Part shown: positions 1 to 8,269 of the stretch, one piece after another | How positions within the stretch are numbered: position 1 is the first letter of the stretch | Layout of the letters: every line of letters starts with the position of its first letter | Source of the DNA: JADCRZ01 sp041751095 | GTDB lineage: Bacteria > Bacteroidota > Bacteroidia > Chitinophagales > Chitinophagaceae | Assembly (NCBI GenBank): GCA_041751095.1 | Contig: JBGSYC010000097.1 | Coordinates: 41,013 to 105,012 of the forward strand | DNA length: 64,000 bases | Reading direction: 5' to 3' | Notes under the pieces: model-generated | Seen by the model: only the letters and a program-made list of their open reading frames with translations | Database searches by the model: none | Told to the model about the DNA's origin: nothing | Position numbers and translations under genes: made by a program

Positions 1-799
1 TTTCGGACAGAAACTTTTTTAAAGGCCTGGGGTTTGCGATGCCAGTTACCAGAAGTACTTCTGCTTCGGTTTTAATGTCATGCTTTTGCCCGGAGATGAT
101 ATGGTACGGTACTCCGTACCGGATGGTAGAAAAATAAATCTGCTGGTGAGGCATAGGGTTGATCTCGTTCGCAATATCATTTTTTTCTTCAACGGTTAAA
201 TCCTCTTTGCATTTTGTTATTACGATGATGTCTGCGCGCCGGTAGCTTTTTCTTTCATCCCTCAGGTTTCCTGAAGGCAGGTACCAGTCGCGCGTAAAAA
301 GGTTGCTGCATTCAACCAGTAAAATGTTTAGTCCCGCCCTGACGGAGCGGTGCTGGTAAGCGTCATCGAGCACGATGACCTTTGTTTCGGGACGATCATG
401 GAGCAATTGAGGTATTGCCACCAGGCGTTCTTCACCTACTGCCACTGAAACATCCGGAAATTTGAGATGAAAAAGCATAGGCTCGTCGCCAATATCCAAA
501 GCAGTGCTTTTTGCATCAGCGAGAGCATATCCTTTCGTCTTACGTTTGTAGCCCCGGCTTAAAGTTGCCACCCGAACCTCATTTTGAAGCATGGCAACAA
601 GGTATTCAACCATGGGAGACTTGCCGGTTCCACCGACGGAAAGATTTCCTACACAGACAATCGGCAGATTGAAAGAAGCGGATTTAAAAATATTTGCGTC
701 AAACAACCTGTTTCTGCACCATACAACCAGGAAATATATCAGAGAGAAAGGGAACAGCAGTCTACGCAGGGCGACAGGCAGCGGAAGGTTAAAATTCAT
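1..799 (-). CDS. lpxK: Tetraacyldisaccharide 4'-kinase LpxK (3' part missing)
   Basis: The frame opens at an ATG at 799 and runs off the left edge, giving about 266 residues; the family is usually 340-360, so the C-terminus lies outside the window. LpxK phosphorylates the 4' position of the lipid A disaccharide at the inner-membrane surface. A hydrophobic N-terminal anchor (LLFPFSLIYFLVVW) is followed by the family P-loop VGNLSVGGTGKSP at about residues 47-59, then SRGYKRKTKG and VLDDAYQHR, all typical of LpxK. The start overlaps the end of fthC by 11 bases, so this is the last visible gene of the DUF3822-rsmD-bioD-fthC-lpxK operon. Identification is confident. Confidence 0.93.
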   Translation of the reverse strand, partial: MNFNLPLPVALRRLLFPFSLIYFLVVWCRNRLFDANIFKSASFNLPIVCVGNLSVGGTGKSPMVEYLVAMLQNEVRVATLSRGYKRKTKGYALADAKSTALDIGDEPMLFHLKFPDVSVAVGEERLVAIPQLLHDRPETKVIVLDDAYQHRSVRAGLNILLVECSNLFTRDWYLPSGNLRDERKSYRRADIIVITKCKEDLTVEEKNDIANEINPMPHQQIYFSTIRYGVPYHIISGQKHDIKTEAEVLLVTGIANPRPLKKFLSE

Positions 800-1358
800 A
801 TGTCTTATTCGTAGTAATGCATATATTTAAAGGTACATCAAAATCATTGATGTCTTCAATCGACTCTACAGGGTCAAAGTGTGAAAACCCGATTCGTAAA
901 ACATCATTTCTGCAATGGTGCAGATACCTGTCGTAGAACCCTTTTCCGTATCCTACCCGGTATCCTTTTTTATCGAAAGCCAGTAAGGGTACAAATACAA
1001 TATCTAATTCGACGGGGTCAAGAGAAATGCACTCCATAGGCTCTGCAATTCCGAACTTGTTTGGTTTGAACACCGTATCCTCCTCCACAGCACAGGCTTT
1101 CATCGAATGATCATTCATATCGGTAACGGGGAAAGCGACGCGAAGCCCGGGAATGCGGAACGATAAATATTCTACCATCAGGTGAGTGTTTACTTCGCGC
1201 CTTTCCGTAGCAGGCCAGTAACTCATGATTGTTTGTAAAGGGGGAAGCGGCCATTGCTGAAACCTGATCAGCAGGAGATCATCGAGGCGGTTGCTTTGCA
1301 GGAGTGTCAACGCGTTTCGTTTCCTTAAAAAAATCTTGCGCAGTTCTTTTTTATTCAT
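789..1358 (-). CDS. fthC: 5-formyltetrahydrofolate cyclo-ligase
   Basis: 189 residues, normal length for the family. The enzyme uses ATP to convert 5-formyl-THF to 5,10-methenyl-THF in the cytosol. The N-terminus (MNKKELRKIFLRKRNAL) carries the basic helix with the RKxR nucleotide-contact pattern, and the signature GYGKGFYDRYL (GxGxGxYDR) lies near residues 137-147. It starts 12 bases after bioD and its end overlaps the lpxK start by 11 bases, so it is co-transcribed and probably translationally coupled with both. Alternative name YgfA; family assignment is firm. Confidence 0.93.
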   Translation of the reverse strand: MNKKELRKIFLRKRNALTLLQSNRLDDLLLIRFQQWPLPPLQTIMSYWPATERREVNTHLMVEYLSFRIPGLRVAFPVTDMNDHSMKACAVEEDTVFKPNKFGIAEPMECISLDPVELDIVFVPLLAFDKKGYRVGYGKGFYDRYLHHCRNDVLRIGFSHFDPVESIEDINDFDVPLNICITTNKTYEF

Positions 1359-1370
1359 GTACCGGTGATT

Positions 1371-2006
1371 TCAAGCGTTCGGGGTAAGCGCTGTTTTGAT
1401 CAAAACGGATTGTTGATGTAAACTTTCCCGCGTAATCTCATTCAGTTTCGGGATTTTTCCAATTACCGGGTATCCGCTCCAGCGGGATATCTCATCATGG
1501 TATTCCAGGTACTCATCATTAAATATCCAACCTGCCACGTTAAGTTTATTATACCTGCATACTTCAGCGGTTAGCAGAGAATGATTGATGCTGCCCAGGT
1601 AATTTCTGCTTACAAGGATGACAATGGCGTTTAATTTTTTGATAAGGTCAATAACAGTGTCGTCATCATTCAGCGGCACAAGGAGGCCGCCGGCGCCTTC
1701 AACCACGAGTGTTGTATTGTGCGATTTCAGTTCGTAAAAACGTGCGCTAATCAGGTCAAGGTCAATTCTCAAGCCTGCTTCCCTTGCAGCGATATGCGGA
1801 GAAGCAGCCAGCCTGAACTTGTACAATTCATCGTGAACAAGCGCGTGAGAATGAATAAGGGCTTTCACAAGCTCACTATCGGTACCCTCATCGTATCCTG
1901 CCTGTACGGGTTTCCAGTAGTCTGCTCCAAGTGCGTTGGCAACAATTACCGACGTGATGGTTTTACCCACATTGGTTCCGATGCCTGTTACAAATACCGG
2001 TGTCAT
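1371..2006 (-). CDS. bioD: Dethiobiotin synthase
   Basis: 211 residues. BioD forms the ureido ring of dethiobiotin from diaminopelargonic acid, CO2 and ATP. The N-terminal P-loop reads FVTGIGTNVGKT, close to the family GTDTxVGKT, followed by YWKPVQAG with the conserved Lys of KPVQ; VEGAGGLLVPL near residue 102 is the second hallmark. Start and rsmD stop share four bases (ATGA overlap at 2003-2006). No other bio genes are in the window, so bioD here is separated from any main biotin cluster and sits in a mixed housekeeping operon. Confidence 0.94.
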   Translation of the reverse strand: MTPVFVTGIGTNVGKTITSVIVANALGADYWKPVQAGYDEGTDSELVKALIHSHALVHDELYKFRLAASPHIAAREAGLRIDLDLISARFYELKSHNTTLVVEGAGGLLVPLNDDDTVIDLIKKLNAIVILVSRNYLGSINHSLLTAEVCRYNKLNVAGWIFNDEYLEYHDEISRWSGYPVIGKIPKLNEITRESLHQQSVLIKTALTPNA

Positions 2007-2551
2007 TGTTCACTCTTGTTAACAAAAACAGAGAACACCGTAGTTCCATAATTCCGTTTTGTAACAAAGAAAGGGAAACCTTCATAGTTATTGCGCGGAG
2101 TGTGCTCGAGGATAAACCAACCTCCCGGATTCAGAAGTTTTTTGTTCATCACCCTGCCGGGAATTTCGTCAATTATTTGCAGCGCGTAGGGAGGCCCTGC
2201 AAATACAAAGTCAAATGTTTCCCCGCACTGATCAAGATATTTAAATACATCGAGCCTGATAACTTTAATGTTATGAAGCCCTAAAAGCGCAGCCGTTTTC
2301 TTTATAAAATCATACATGGCAACATCTTTTTCTACTATGGTAAGCTCTGCAGCACCCCGCGAGGCGAGCTCATAGCTTATACAACCTGTGCCACCAAAGA
2401 GGTCAAGGGTTTTTATTCCTTCCAACGCTATATTACTTTGCATAATATTAAAAAGGCCTTCCCTGGCCATGTCTGTGGTGGGCCTGGTATAAGGCATTTT
2501 AGCCGGCGGGTTTATCCTTCTGCCCCCAAGGGTACCTCCTATGATACGCAT
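2003..2551 (-). CDS. rsmD: 16S rRNA (guanine966-N2)-methyltransferase RsmD
   Basis: 182 residues. RsmD methylates G966 of 16S rRNA using SAM. The N-terminus MRIIGGTLGGRRI and the RPTTDMAREGLFN segment are diagnostic, and LDLFGGTGCISYELASRGA is the SAM-binding motif I. The catalytic motif IV, normally (D/N)PPY, reads AGPPYAL at residues 118-124, so the usual Asp is Gly119 here; codons 2190-2215 read clearly as GCA GGG CCT CCC TAC. Overlaps DUF3822 by 13 bases and bioD by 4. Whether the Gly is clade-typical cannot be judged from this window. Confidence 0.9.
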   Translation of the reverse strand: MRIIGGTLGGRRINPPAKMPYTRPTTDMAREGLFNIMQSNIALEGIKTLDLFGGTGCISYELASRGAAELTIVEKDVAMYDFIKKTAALLGLHNIKVIRLDVFKYLDQCGETFDFVFAGPPYALQIIDEIPGRVMNKKLLNPGGWFILEHTPRNNYEGFPFFVTKRNYGTTVFSVFVNKSEQ

Positions 2552-3390
2552 AGCGCCAGTTTCACCAAAGATGAATAATAATGTACCGGGAATGGCGCAG
2601 ACGGCAGAAGGAGGGGTAAGCCTTCCGGTAAAGCATCTGTGTCAATCAACAGGAAATATTCTTTGAGCGCAGAATACAACTGACGATCCGGCTCTGTCAT
2701 ACCACTTATTCTTAAGCTGGTGCTTGTCTGGCTGAGATTGAACTGCCGATATATATTCAACAGATGGAATGTTACGTCTTCGACTGTCTTGTAACCGAAT
2801 GTTTGAATAAAACATAATGCATGGCTGTCGAAAACAGCCGCTATCATTTTATCGGGATAAAAGACAACACACACCCGTGGATCAGGAACATTTTCTTCTT
2901 TTGCCATCCCAGCAAGCCATGCAGTGTAAAAGTGACTGAACCTTGCTGCAGGATATTGTTGATGAAGAAAGTCATTTATTCCGCTGGGAAGGCGGTAAAC
3001 ATTATAGCTTTCCCATTCGGAGATTTTGTCGTTCCGTATTATCCCCTGTTCAACGTCTCCATATACCAGTTCAATAATTTCTTTGTTCAGATTTTCATTA
3101 AAAGCGTTCTCAGGTACCATGCAGCTTTCCGGAAAATTACAGATGATTGTACATTCTTTACATTTGTTCTTCAACAATAAGTCTTCGTTTACGATCGTGT
3201 TATAATATTGAATCGTTTCTGAAAGGGTGCGTGTGGTAAAGTGGTAGTATTTCAATGCAACTACTGAATGTTTATCGTTCAACACCACGTAATAAAAGTG
3301 TTGCCGGTTCACCTCAATAACCAGGCGGCATTCGGGCAGTTCTACAGATGACAGATCATCCACAGCAATATTTAAGTCAGGTTTAAGCAT
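2539..3390 (-). CDS. DUF3822 family protein
   Basis: 283 residues, no signal peptide or membrane segment. Length, sequence style and position directly before rsmD match the Bacteroidota DUF3822 family, whose members appear to have an actin/ASKHA-like fold resembling type IV pilus ATPase-partner or FtsA-like proteins; the fold is recalled from family descriptions and not shown by this sequence. No catalytic motif is visible. It is the first long gene of the operon that continues through rsmD, bioD, fthC and lpxK, overlapping rsmD by 13 bases. Function unknown. Confidence 0.8.
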   Translation of the reverse strand: MLKPDLNIAVDDLSSVELPECRLVIEVNRQHFYYVVLNDKHSVVALKYYHFTTRTLSETIQYYNTIVNEDLLLKNKCKECTIICNFPESCMVPENAFNENLNKEIIELVYGDVEQGIIRNDKISEWESYNVYRLPSGINDFLHQQYPAARFSHFYTAWLAGMAKEENVPDPRVCVVFYPDKMIAAVFDSHALCFIQTFGYKTVEDVTFHLLNIYRQFNLSQTSTSLRISGMTEPDRQLYSALKEYFLLIDTDALPEGLPLLLPSAPFPVHYYSSLVKLALCVS

Positions 3391-3429
3391 TTCATTAAGG
3401 CTGCAATAATACTATATTAATTACAAATG

Positions 3430-3540
3430 TTATTGGCGGAAGAATGCCATCAGAAGCAGCAGCGTCAGAACGATGCAGAGAACCGGTGGAAATGCCCGAT
3501 CGGAAAATCTGCACCCGCTTTTACTTTCGGCAACCTTCAT
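3430..3540 (-). CDS. Possible 36-residue single-span membrane protein
   Basis: A short minus-strand frame begins with ATG at 3540 (MKVAESKSGCRF...) and ends with TAA at 3430-3432. It has a polar 17-residue head and one strongly hydrophobic stretch (VLCIVLTLLLLMAFF), ending in RQ. It lies 39 bases before the DUF3822 start on the same strand and could be the first gene of that operon. Against it: it is very short, no ribosome-binding site is evident, and it overlaps the promoter region of the divergent MATE gene. Speculative. Confidence 0.25.
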   Translation of the reverse strand: MKVAESKSGCRFSDRAFPPVLCIVLTLLLLMAFFRQ

Positions 3541-3552
3541 CGCATACTTTCG

Positions 3553-3560
3553 TACGTTTG
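3553..3560 (+). promoter_or_regulatory. Candidate -7 box of the MATE exporter promoter
   Basis: TACGTTTG matches the Bacteroidota -7 consensus TANNTTTG exactly. The expected start of transcription is about 5-8 bases further on, leaving a very short leader before the ATG at 3582. No clear TTTG -33 element is present 19-21 bases upstream. Confidence 0.45.
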
Positions 3561-3581
3561 CGCCGATTTTAATCCATTCAT

Positions 3582-4931
3582 ATGCGCAGGCCCGCCGACC
3601 TTAAGGTTGAAATTTCAAACAGGCAAATCCTTAGAATTGCCCTGCCCATCAGCTTTGCCATTTTTGTCCCGCAAATAAATTTTGTAACCAATAACATTTT
3701 CCTGGGTGGTCTTGGAGAACAGTCACTGGCGGCCGCAGGCATCACGGGCGTTTGCTATCTTATTTTCGCAGTGATCGGTTTTGGACTGAACAATGGTTTG
3801 CAGGCATTGATCTCCAGGAGAGCCGGTGAAGGAAGGGTTGATGAAATAGGCAGACTGTTCGCCCAGGGTGTTCGCATCTCACTTGTATTTGCCCTGACAG
3901 GAATTTTATTGATGTACTTTGTGGCGCCATATATTTTCAGGGCGTCCCTGCAATCAGCAGAGATTGCAGGGCAGGTGACCGAATTCATGAAAATCCGCAT
4001 ATGGGGCCTTCCATTCTTATATATTTACCAGATGCGGAATGCTTTGCTGGTAGGTACAAACCAAAGCAGGTATTTGATAACAGGCGCCCTTGCCGAAACT
4101 GTAGCCAACATCCTCTTTGATTACGGGTTTATTTATGGAAAGTTTGGTTTGCCGCAGTTAGGATTCAACGGGGCTGCCTATGCGTCTGTCATTGCGGAAT
4201 TTACGGGTATGATAGTAATCTTCGGTGTCATTCACTTTAAAGGGATAGGCAGGCGGTTTAATCTTTTCTCTCATTTTACTTCTGATGCTGCGATGATCAG
4301 GCTTATCCTTGTTCAGTCTTCGCCTCTCATCTTTCAATATGCGATCAGCCTTGTGAGCTGGCAATTTTTCTATTTCCTTGTGGAGCATCATGGTGCCAGG
4401 GCTCTTGCCATTTCAAACACCATGAGGAATATCTTTGGATTATTTGGTGTATTTACGTGGGCATTCGCTTCTACCACAAATTCAATGGTGAGTAACGTTA
4501 TCGGGCAGGGCATGAAAGACAGGGTGCCGGCGCTTGTAACAAAGATCGCTATCCTGAGCACGGCAACGGGGATTATCTTCTGTGTTTTAGTAAACCTTTT
4601 TCCGTATTCAATATTATCCGTTTTCGGCCAAAGCAAGGAATTTATGACGGAAGCCATACCGGTGGCCAGAGTTGTTTCTTCTGCCCTGGTGATTATGTCG
4701 TTTTCTCTGGTTTGGCTAAACGCAGTTACCGGAACCGGCAATTCAAAAATAAACCTGGCCATTGAGGCCATAGCGATCATCGCTTATTCGGTGTATGTAT
4801 ATATTGCGTTGGAAGTTTTAAACTTATCGATAATGGTCGGCTGGATGTCGGAGTGGTTATACTGGATAATTTTGTTCGTTTTTTCTTACGTTTATATCCG
4901 GAGCGGAAGGTGGAAGAAAAAAGTTATTTAG
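3582..4931 (+). CDS. MATE family multidrug/toxin efflux transporter
   Basis: 449 residues with about 12 hydrophobic helices in two related halves, the size and layout of MatE/NorM exporters, which expel cationic drugs or metabolites in exchange for Na+ or H+. Characteristic stretches are GLNNGLQALISRRAGEG near residue 70 (the conserved QxxSRxxG region), FMKIRIWGLPF, and GLPQLGFNGAAYASVIAE with the GxxGAAxA pattern in helix 6. The C-terminus ends in a short basic tail (RSGRWKKKVI). It stands alone, divergent from the DUF3822 operon. The substrate cannot be predicted. Confidence 0.9.
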   Translation: MRRPADLKVEISNRQILRIALPISFAIFVPQINFVTNNIFLGGLGEQSLAAAGITGVCYLIFAVIGFGLNNGLQALISRRAGEGRVDEIGRLFAQGVRISLVFALTGILLMYFVAPYIFRASLQSAEIAGQVTEFMKIRIWGLPFLYIYQMRNALLVGTNQSRYLITGALAETVANILFDYGFIYGKFGLPQLGFNGAAYASVIAEFTGMIVIFGVIHFKGIGRRFNLFSHFTSDAAMIRLILVQSSPLIFQYAISLVSWQFFYFLVEHHGARALAISNTMRNIFGLFGVFTWAFASTTNSMVSNVIGQGMKDRVPALVTKIAILSTATGIIFCVLVNLFPYSILSVFGQSKEFMTEAIPVARVVSSALVIMSFSLVWLNAVTGTGNSKINLAIEAIAIIAYSVYVYIALEVLNLSIMVGWMSEWLYWIILFVFSYVYIRSGRWKKKVI

Positions 4932-5059
4932 CACGAACGGCATTTAAACCATCGCGAATGCGGATGCATGTAGATGTCTGATATTGGTTAAAAATGCTAA
5001 CGGTTTATCAGCCACTGGGTAAATCGTAAAATTTACAAAACCATTATTTAGTATTGTAA

Positions 5060-5830
5060 TCAATTCTGCAATTCTTTCAACATTTCATTTCCTTCTCTTT
5101 TGATGCGGGGATCATCGGCATTTTTTACGGGCAGGGTTTGAAGTTTTTGCAACACTTCAATAGCTTTATTTTCCTGTTCATTTTTCCGGTAAGCCTTTGC
5201 AATCTCAAGGTAGTTCAGTGCAAATTCAGGACTGATTAAACGGCTTTTTTCGTAATTCCTGATTGATTCAGAGAATGAAGATGGGGGCAAACCTCCAAAT
5301 AAAAGCCTGGCACCCATCCTTTCAAAGCTGCTTAAGCTACTTACTTCAAAATGCCATTTACCCAACACGTGATAAGCCTTAAAGTTCCGGGGATCATTAC
5401 GCACGGCATTTTCAGCATATTTTTTTATATCGTTTACAGCTGCAATTTTTTCTCTGCCGCTTAACAAGAGCGCCATTCTGCCCATAGCCATAGACATTAC
5501 GAAATTTGCTTCGGAGTAATTCGGGTTAACACGAAGTGCGGTTTCAGCGTATTTTTTTCCAGATTTAAAATACTCAAGCCTGGTAGCTTTCGACTTCTGC
5601 CTGTTACCGATCAGGCAACTCAATTCGCTAGCCTTACAAAGAGCTGTGAGGTTGTCAGGTTGTATCCTGAGCACTTCGAGGTACTTTTTAAACGCATCTG
5701 CCTCTTTATAGGCCGTTTCCAGTGCTTCGGCCTCTTTGATTAACGCTTTTGCGTCCTGGCTGTTTGATGTAACGGATGGAGATAAGGATGCCAGTATGAG
5801 CAAGGCTGATATGAAAATCTTATTATTCAA
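5060..5830 (-). CDS. Secreted TPR protein, RMDN-like
   Basis: 256 residues. Residues 1-23 form a Sec signal peptide (MNNKIFISALLILASLSPSVTSN). The rest is a run of helical repeats with TPR spacing; segments such as YAETALRVNPNYSEANFVM and YAENAVRNDPRNFKAYHVL are typical TPR units. The GARLLFGGLPPSSF stretch resembles the conserved core of the eukaryotic/bacterial RMDN (regulator of microtubule dynamics) family. It overlaps the folB end by 8 bases and is the last gene of DUF4249-trxB-folB-TPR. It is probably a periplasmic protein-interaction module; partner unknown. Confidence 0.8.
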   Translation of the reverse strand: MNNKIFISALLILASLSPSVTSNSQDAKALIKEAEALETAYKEADAFKKYLEVLRIQPDNLTALCKASELSCLIGNRQKSKATRLEYFKSGKKYAETALRVNPNYSEANFVMSMAMGRMALLLSGREKIAAVNDIKKYAENAVRNDPRNFKAYHVLGKWHFEVSSLSSFERMGARLLFGGLPPSSFSESIRNYEKSRLISPEFALNYLEIAKAYRKNEQENKAIEVLQKLQTLPVKNADDPRIKREGNEMLKELQN

Positions 5831-6179
5831 AATATTTGTGTAAAGTTACCCCAACTTTTCCCTGGAAGGCTTTAATAGGAGGATTGAGTTTAAAAATAGA
5901 AATTTTAATTTCAGTAATCTGCGAATACTGATGCCTGATCTTAATGATGATGGCCTCTGCAACTTCTTCCAGCAAAGGACTTGAAATGGCCATCCTCTTT
6001 TTTACGATTTCAAACAATTCTTCATAATTGATGAGGTTACTGAGGTTACTCAGGTTCCTGAGCCGCTCATCATATACAACGGTCAGATTTACCTCGTAAT
6101 TGTTTCCTAATTTAGATTCCTCTTCATACACCCCATGAAAAGCGTAAAATAAAAGATCATATAAATGGACACTTAGCAT
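5823..6179 (-). CDS. folB: Dihydroneopterin aldolase FolB
   Basis: 118 residues, standard size. FolB cleaves 7,8-dihydroneopterin to 6-hydroxymethyl-dihydropterin and glycolaldehyde in folate synthesis. The N-terminal segment LLFYAFHGVYEEESKLGNNYEVNLTV carries the conserved FHGVxxEE pattern with the active-site Glu; NYEELFEIV and LLEEVAEAII give the rest of the T-fold core; KLNPPIKAFQGKVGV near the C-terminus contains the conserved KP(x)P loop. Sits 47 bases after trxB and overlaps the TPR gene. Confidence 0.92.
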   Translation of the reverse strand: MLSVHLYDLLFYAFHGVYEEESKLGNNYEVNLTVVYDERLRNLSNLSNLINYEELFEIVKKRMAISSPLLEEVAEAIIIKIRHQYSQITEIKISIFKLNPPIKAFQGKVGVTLHKYFE

Positions 6180-6226
6180 AATTCATTTTTGCATAAGAGG
6201 TTTATCGCCGTCAACCTTATGATCAT

Positions 6227-7174
6227 TTAAATCAAACCTTTTTCAGACAGATACCTCTCCGCATCTAACGCTCCCATGCAACCGCTACCGGCGGCCGTTA
6301 CCGCCTGGCGGTAAACTTTATCCTGCACATCGCCTGTGGCAAAAACGCCTTCGATATTTGTTTTAGAAGTACCCGGAATCGTTTTTATATAACCAGCTTC
6401 ATCCATATCGATCCAACCGTTAAAGATATCTGAATTCGGATTATGCCCGATTGCAACAAAAAAACCGCTGATCGGAATGGTTTGTCTTTCATTGGTCTTG
6501 TTGTTTACAACCCTTACGGAATGCACCTTGTTTTCTCCTAAAATTTCTTCAGCCTCGGTATTAAAATACATGATAATATTTGAGGTCTTCTTTACTCTTT
6601 CCTGCATTACCTTAGAGGCCCTCATTTCATCTTTGCGGATAAACATGTGAACGGTTGTACATAATTTACTCAGGTAGAGCGCTTCTTCCGCCGCTGTATC
6701 ACCCGCACCAACGATAGCCACTTCCTTGCCTCTGAAAAAGAAACCGTCGCAAACAGCGCAGGCACTTACCCCGAATCCGTTTAGCCGCTGTTCACTTTCC
6801 AGTCCGAGCCATTTGGCAGAAGCCCCTGTTGCGATGATCACGGCATCGGCTTCAATCAGCTTTTCTTCATCTACCCATACCTTAAACGGACGATCCGAGA
6901 AGTCCACTTTGGTAGCAAGACCATAGCGTACATCAGCTCCCATCCGCACTGCCTGTTTTTCAAAATCCACCATCATCTCGGGCCCCTGAACACCATTGGC
7001 ATATCCCGGATAATTTTCAACTTCTGTTGTGATGGTTAACTGGCCTCCTGGCTGTATGCCCTGGTATACTACAGGCCGGATATTTGCTCTTGACGCATAT
7101 ATCGCAGCGGAATAACCGGCAGGGCCGGAGCCAATGATCAAACAACTTACCTTTTCTGACGAACTATTATCCAT
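6227..7174 (-). CDS. trxB: Thioredoxin-disulfide reductase
   Basis: 315 residues, usual length. It reduces thioredoxin with NADPH through FAD. The FAD dinucleotide fold is IIGSGPAGYSAAIYASRA at residues 12-29; the redox motif is CAVC at about 138-141 (ACAVCDGFFFRG); the NADPH fold is VAIVGAGDTAAEEALYLS; the C-terminal FAD motif is GVFATGDVQDKVYRQAVTAAGSG. All catalytic features are present. It begins 27 bases after the DUF4249 lipoprotein gene and precedes folB, so the four genes probably form one transcript. Confidence 0.96.
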   Translation of the reverse strand: MDNSSSEKVSCLIIGSGPAGYSAAIYASRANIRPVVYQGIQPGGQLTITTEVENYPGYANGVQGPEMMVDFEKQAVRMGADVRYGLATKVDFSDRPFKVWVDEEKLIEADAVIIATGASAKWLGLESEQRLNGFGVSACAVCDGFFFRGKEVAIVGAGDTAAEEALYLSKLCTTVHMFIRKDEMRASKVMQERVKKTSNIIMYFNTEAEEILGENKVHSVRVVNNKTNERQTIPISGFFVAIGHNPNSDIFNGWIDMDEAGYIKTIPGTSKTNIEGVFATGDVQDKVYRQAVTAAGSGCMGALDAERYLSEKGLI

Positions 7175-7201
7175 ACCTGGTTATTATTTAACAAAAACTT
7201 T

Positions 7202-8086
7202 TTACCGCGGAATAACGAGGGATTTATATTGTACTGCATATCCGCCAAAATAGCCCAGCGCTCCGCCTTTGATATTTCCAGCCACCCGCGTAGGGGAGGA
7301 AAATGGATTTCCTATGCTGGCGTAACTGAACTCCATTGTTCTCCAGAAATCAAAAGTTTCTTTGTCAATGTTGCAAAATTTCACTGTTACTGAATCTCCC
7401 CTGGTAAAAAAAGAATAGTTTTCAAAATCAATCTTTGCATTCCTGTCTATCCCCTGCTCTACCTCGATGTCATATGTGCTGCCATCTATGATCTGGTCGT
7501 CAAAAACAGAATTTAGTCCGGGTAAAAATAAACCGTTATTGGTTTTGGTAAAGTACCGGATGTAGTTACCGTAACCTGGGGGATCAGTTACCCTGGTCAT
7601 TACTATAACCTTTGTCGAGTCCGGATTTCCGGGCGATCTCTTCCACCATAGCGAGTCGAGTTTCTTTGCTAGGGCAGGTATCGTGGTTGATGCTGTATAC
7701 TCCTTCCCTTCCGATCTTATATTCAATAGATAACGTGTATTTAGTTGTCCGGTGAATAAAGAAGCAGGGTTGGCAGAGTCAACCGAGTAATAGAACAATT
7801 CGATTCCTCCGGGCAGTTTGTATGATCTTTCTATAAGCTTGTGGATCTTTGTGCCTTCTGAAATGGTTACCTCGGCATTATGTACGAAAGAATTAAGAAG
7901 TATCTGGGGGTTTATTTCGCTGAAAAAGTCAAGACTTTTTGTCAAAATTACCACCGGGGGCTGGCCATTCTCAATAGTAGCCTCTACAACCAATTGAAAA
8001 GCAGGAGGATCAAGGCGGAAGGTTATAGATTTTTCACAGCCCAGAACTAAAAAAAGAATGCAAACCCCGACAGCCAGTTTTTTCAT
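7202..8086 (-). CDS. DUF4249 family lipoprotein
   Basis: 294 residues. The N-terminus MKKLAVGVCILFLVLGCEKS is a lipoprotein signal with Cys17 as the lipidated residue. The body, rich in beta strands with EATIENGQPPVVILTKS near residues 37-53 and DSLWWKRSPGNPDS, resembles the Bacteroidota DUF4249 family, often found beside TonB-dependent receptors; none is adjacent here. It is the first gene of the trxB-folB-TPR transcription unit. Probably anchored in the outer membrane; function unknown. Confidence 0.82.
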   Translation of the reverse strand: MKKLAVGVCILFLVLGCEKSITFRLDPPAFQLVVEATIENGQPPVVILTKSLDFFSEINPQILLNSFVHNAEVTISEGTKIHKLIERSYKLPGGIELFYYSVDSANPASLFTGQLNTRYLLNIRSEGKEYTASTTIPALAKKLDSLWWKRSPGNPDSTKVIVMTRVTDPPGYGNYIRYFTKTNNGLFLPGLNSVFDDQIIDGSTYDIEVEQGIDRNAKIDFENYSFFTRGDSVTVKFCNIDKETFDFWRTMEFSYASIGNPFSSPTRVAGNIKGGALGYFGGYAVQYKSLVIPR

Positions 8087-8091
8087 TTTCC

Positions 8092-8099
8092 CAAAATTA
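8092..8099 (-). promoter_or_regulatory. Candidate -7 box just before the DUF4249 ATG
   Basis: TAATTTTG on the minus strand fits TANNTTTG. It ends only five bases before the ATG at 8086, so transcription from it would give an almost leaderless message. No good -33 element is seen at the normal distance, which lowers confidence. Confidence 0.3.
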
Positions 8100-8222
8100 C
8101 TTTATACATATGTACGGTATATTGATTTAACAATAAACATCCACGATAGTTGAAAAATGCAAAGACAATGAGGTGCTAATGAATTGATGGCGTTGTAAGC
8201 AGCCACTAAACCGGAGGAACAA

Positions 8223-8250
8223 AAAAGCCGGTGGATAGAACCACCGGCTT
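8223..8250 (-). terminator. Rho-independent terminator of rpoD
   Basis: On the minus strand an 8-bp perfect stem (GCCGGTGG/CCACCGGC, arms at 8241-8248 and 8227-8234, 6-base loop) is followed by six T residues. It lies 20-45 bases after the rpoD stop and separates rpoD from the DUF4249-trxB operon. Confidence 0.9.
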
Positions 8251-8269
8251 CAGGAAATACTTTATATAA

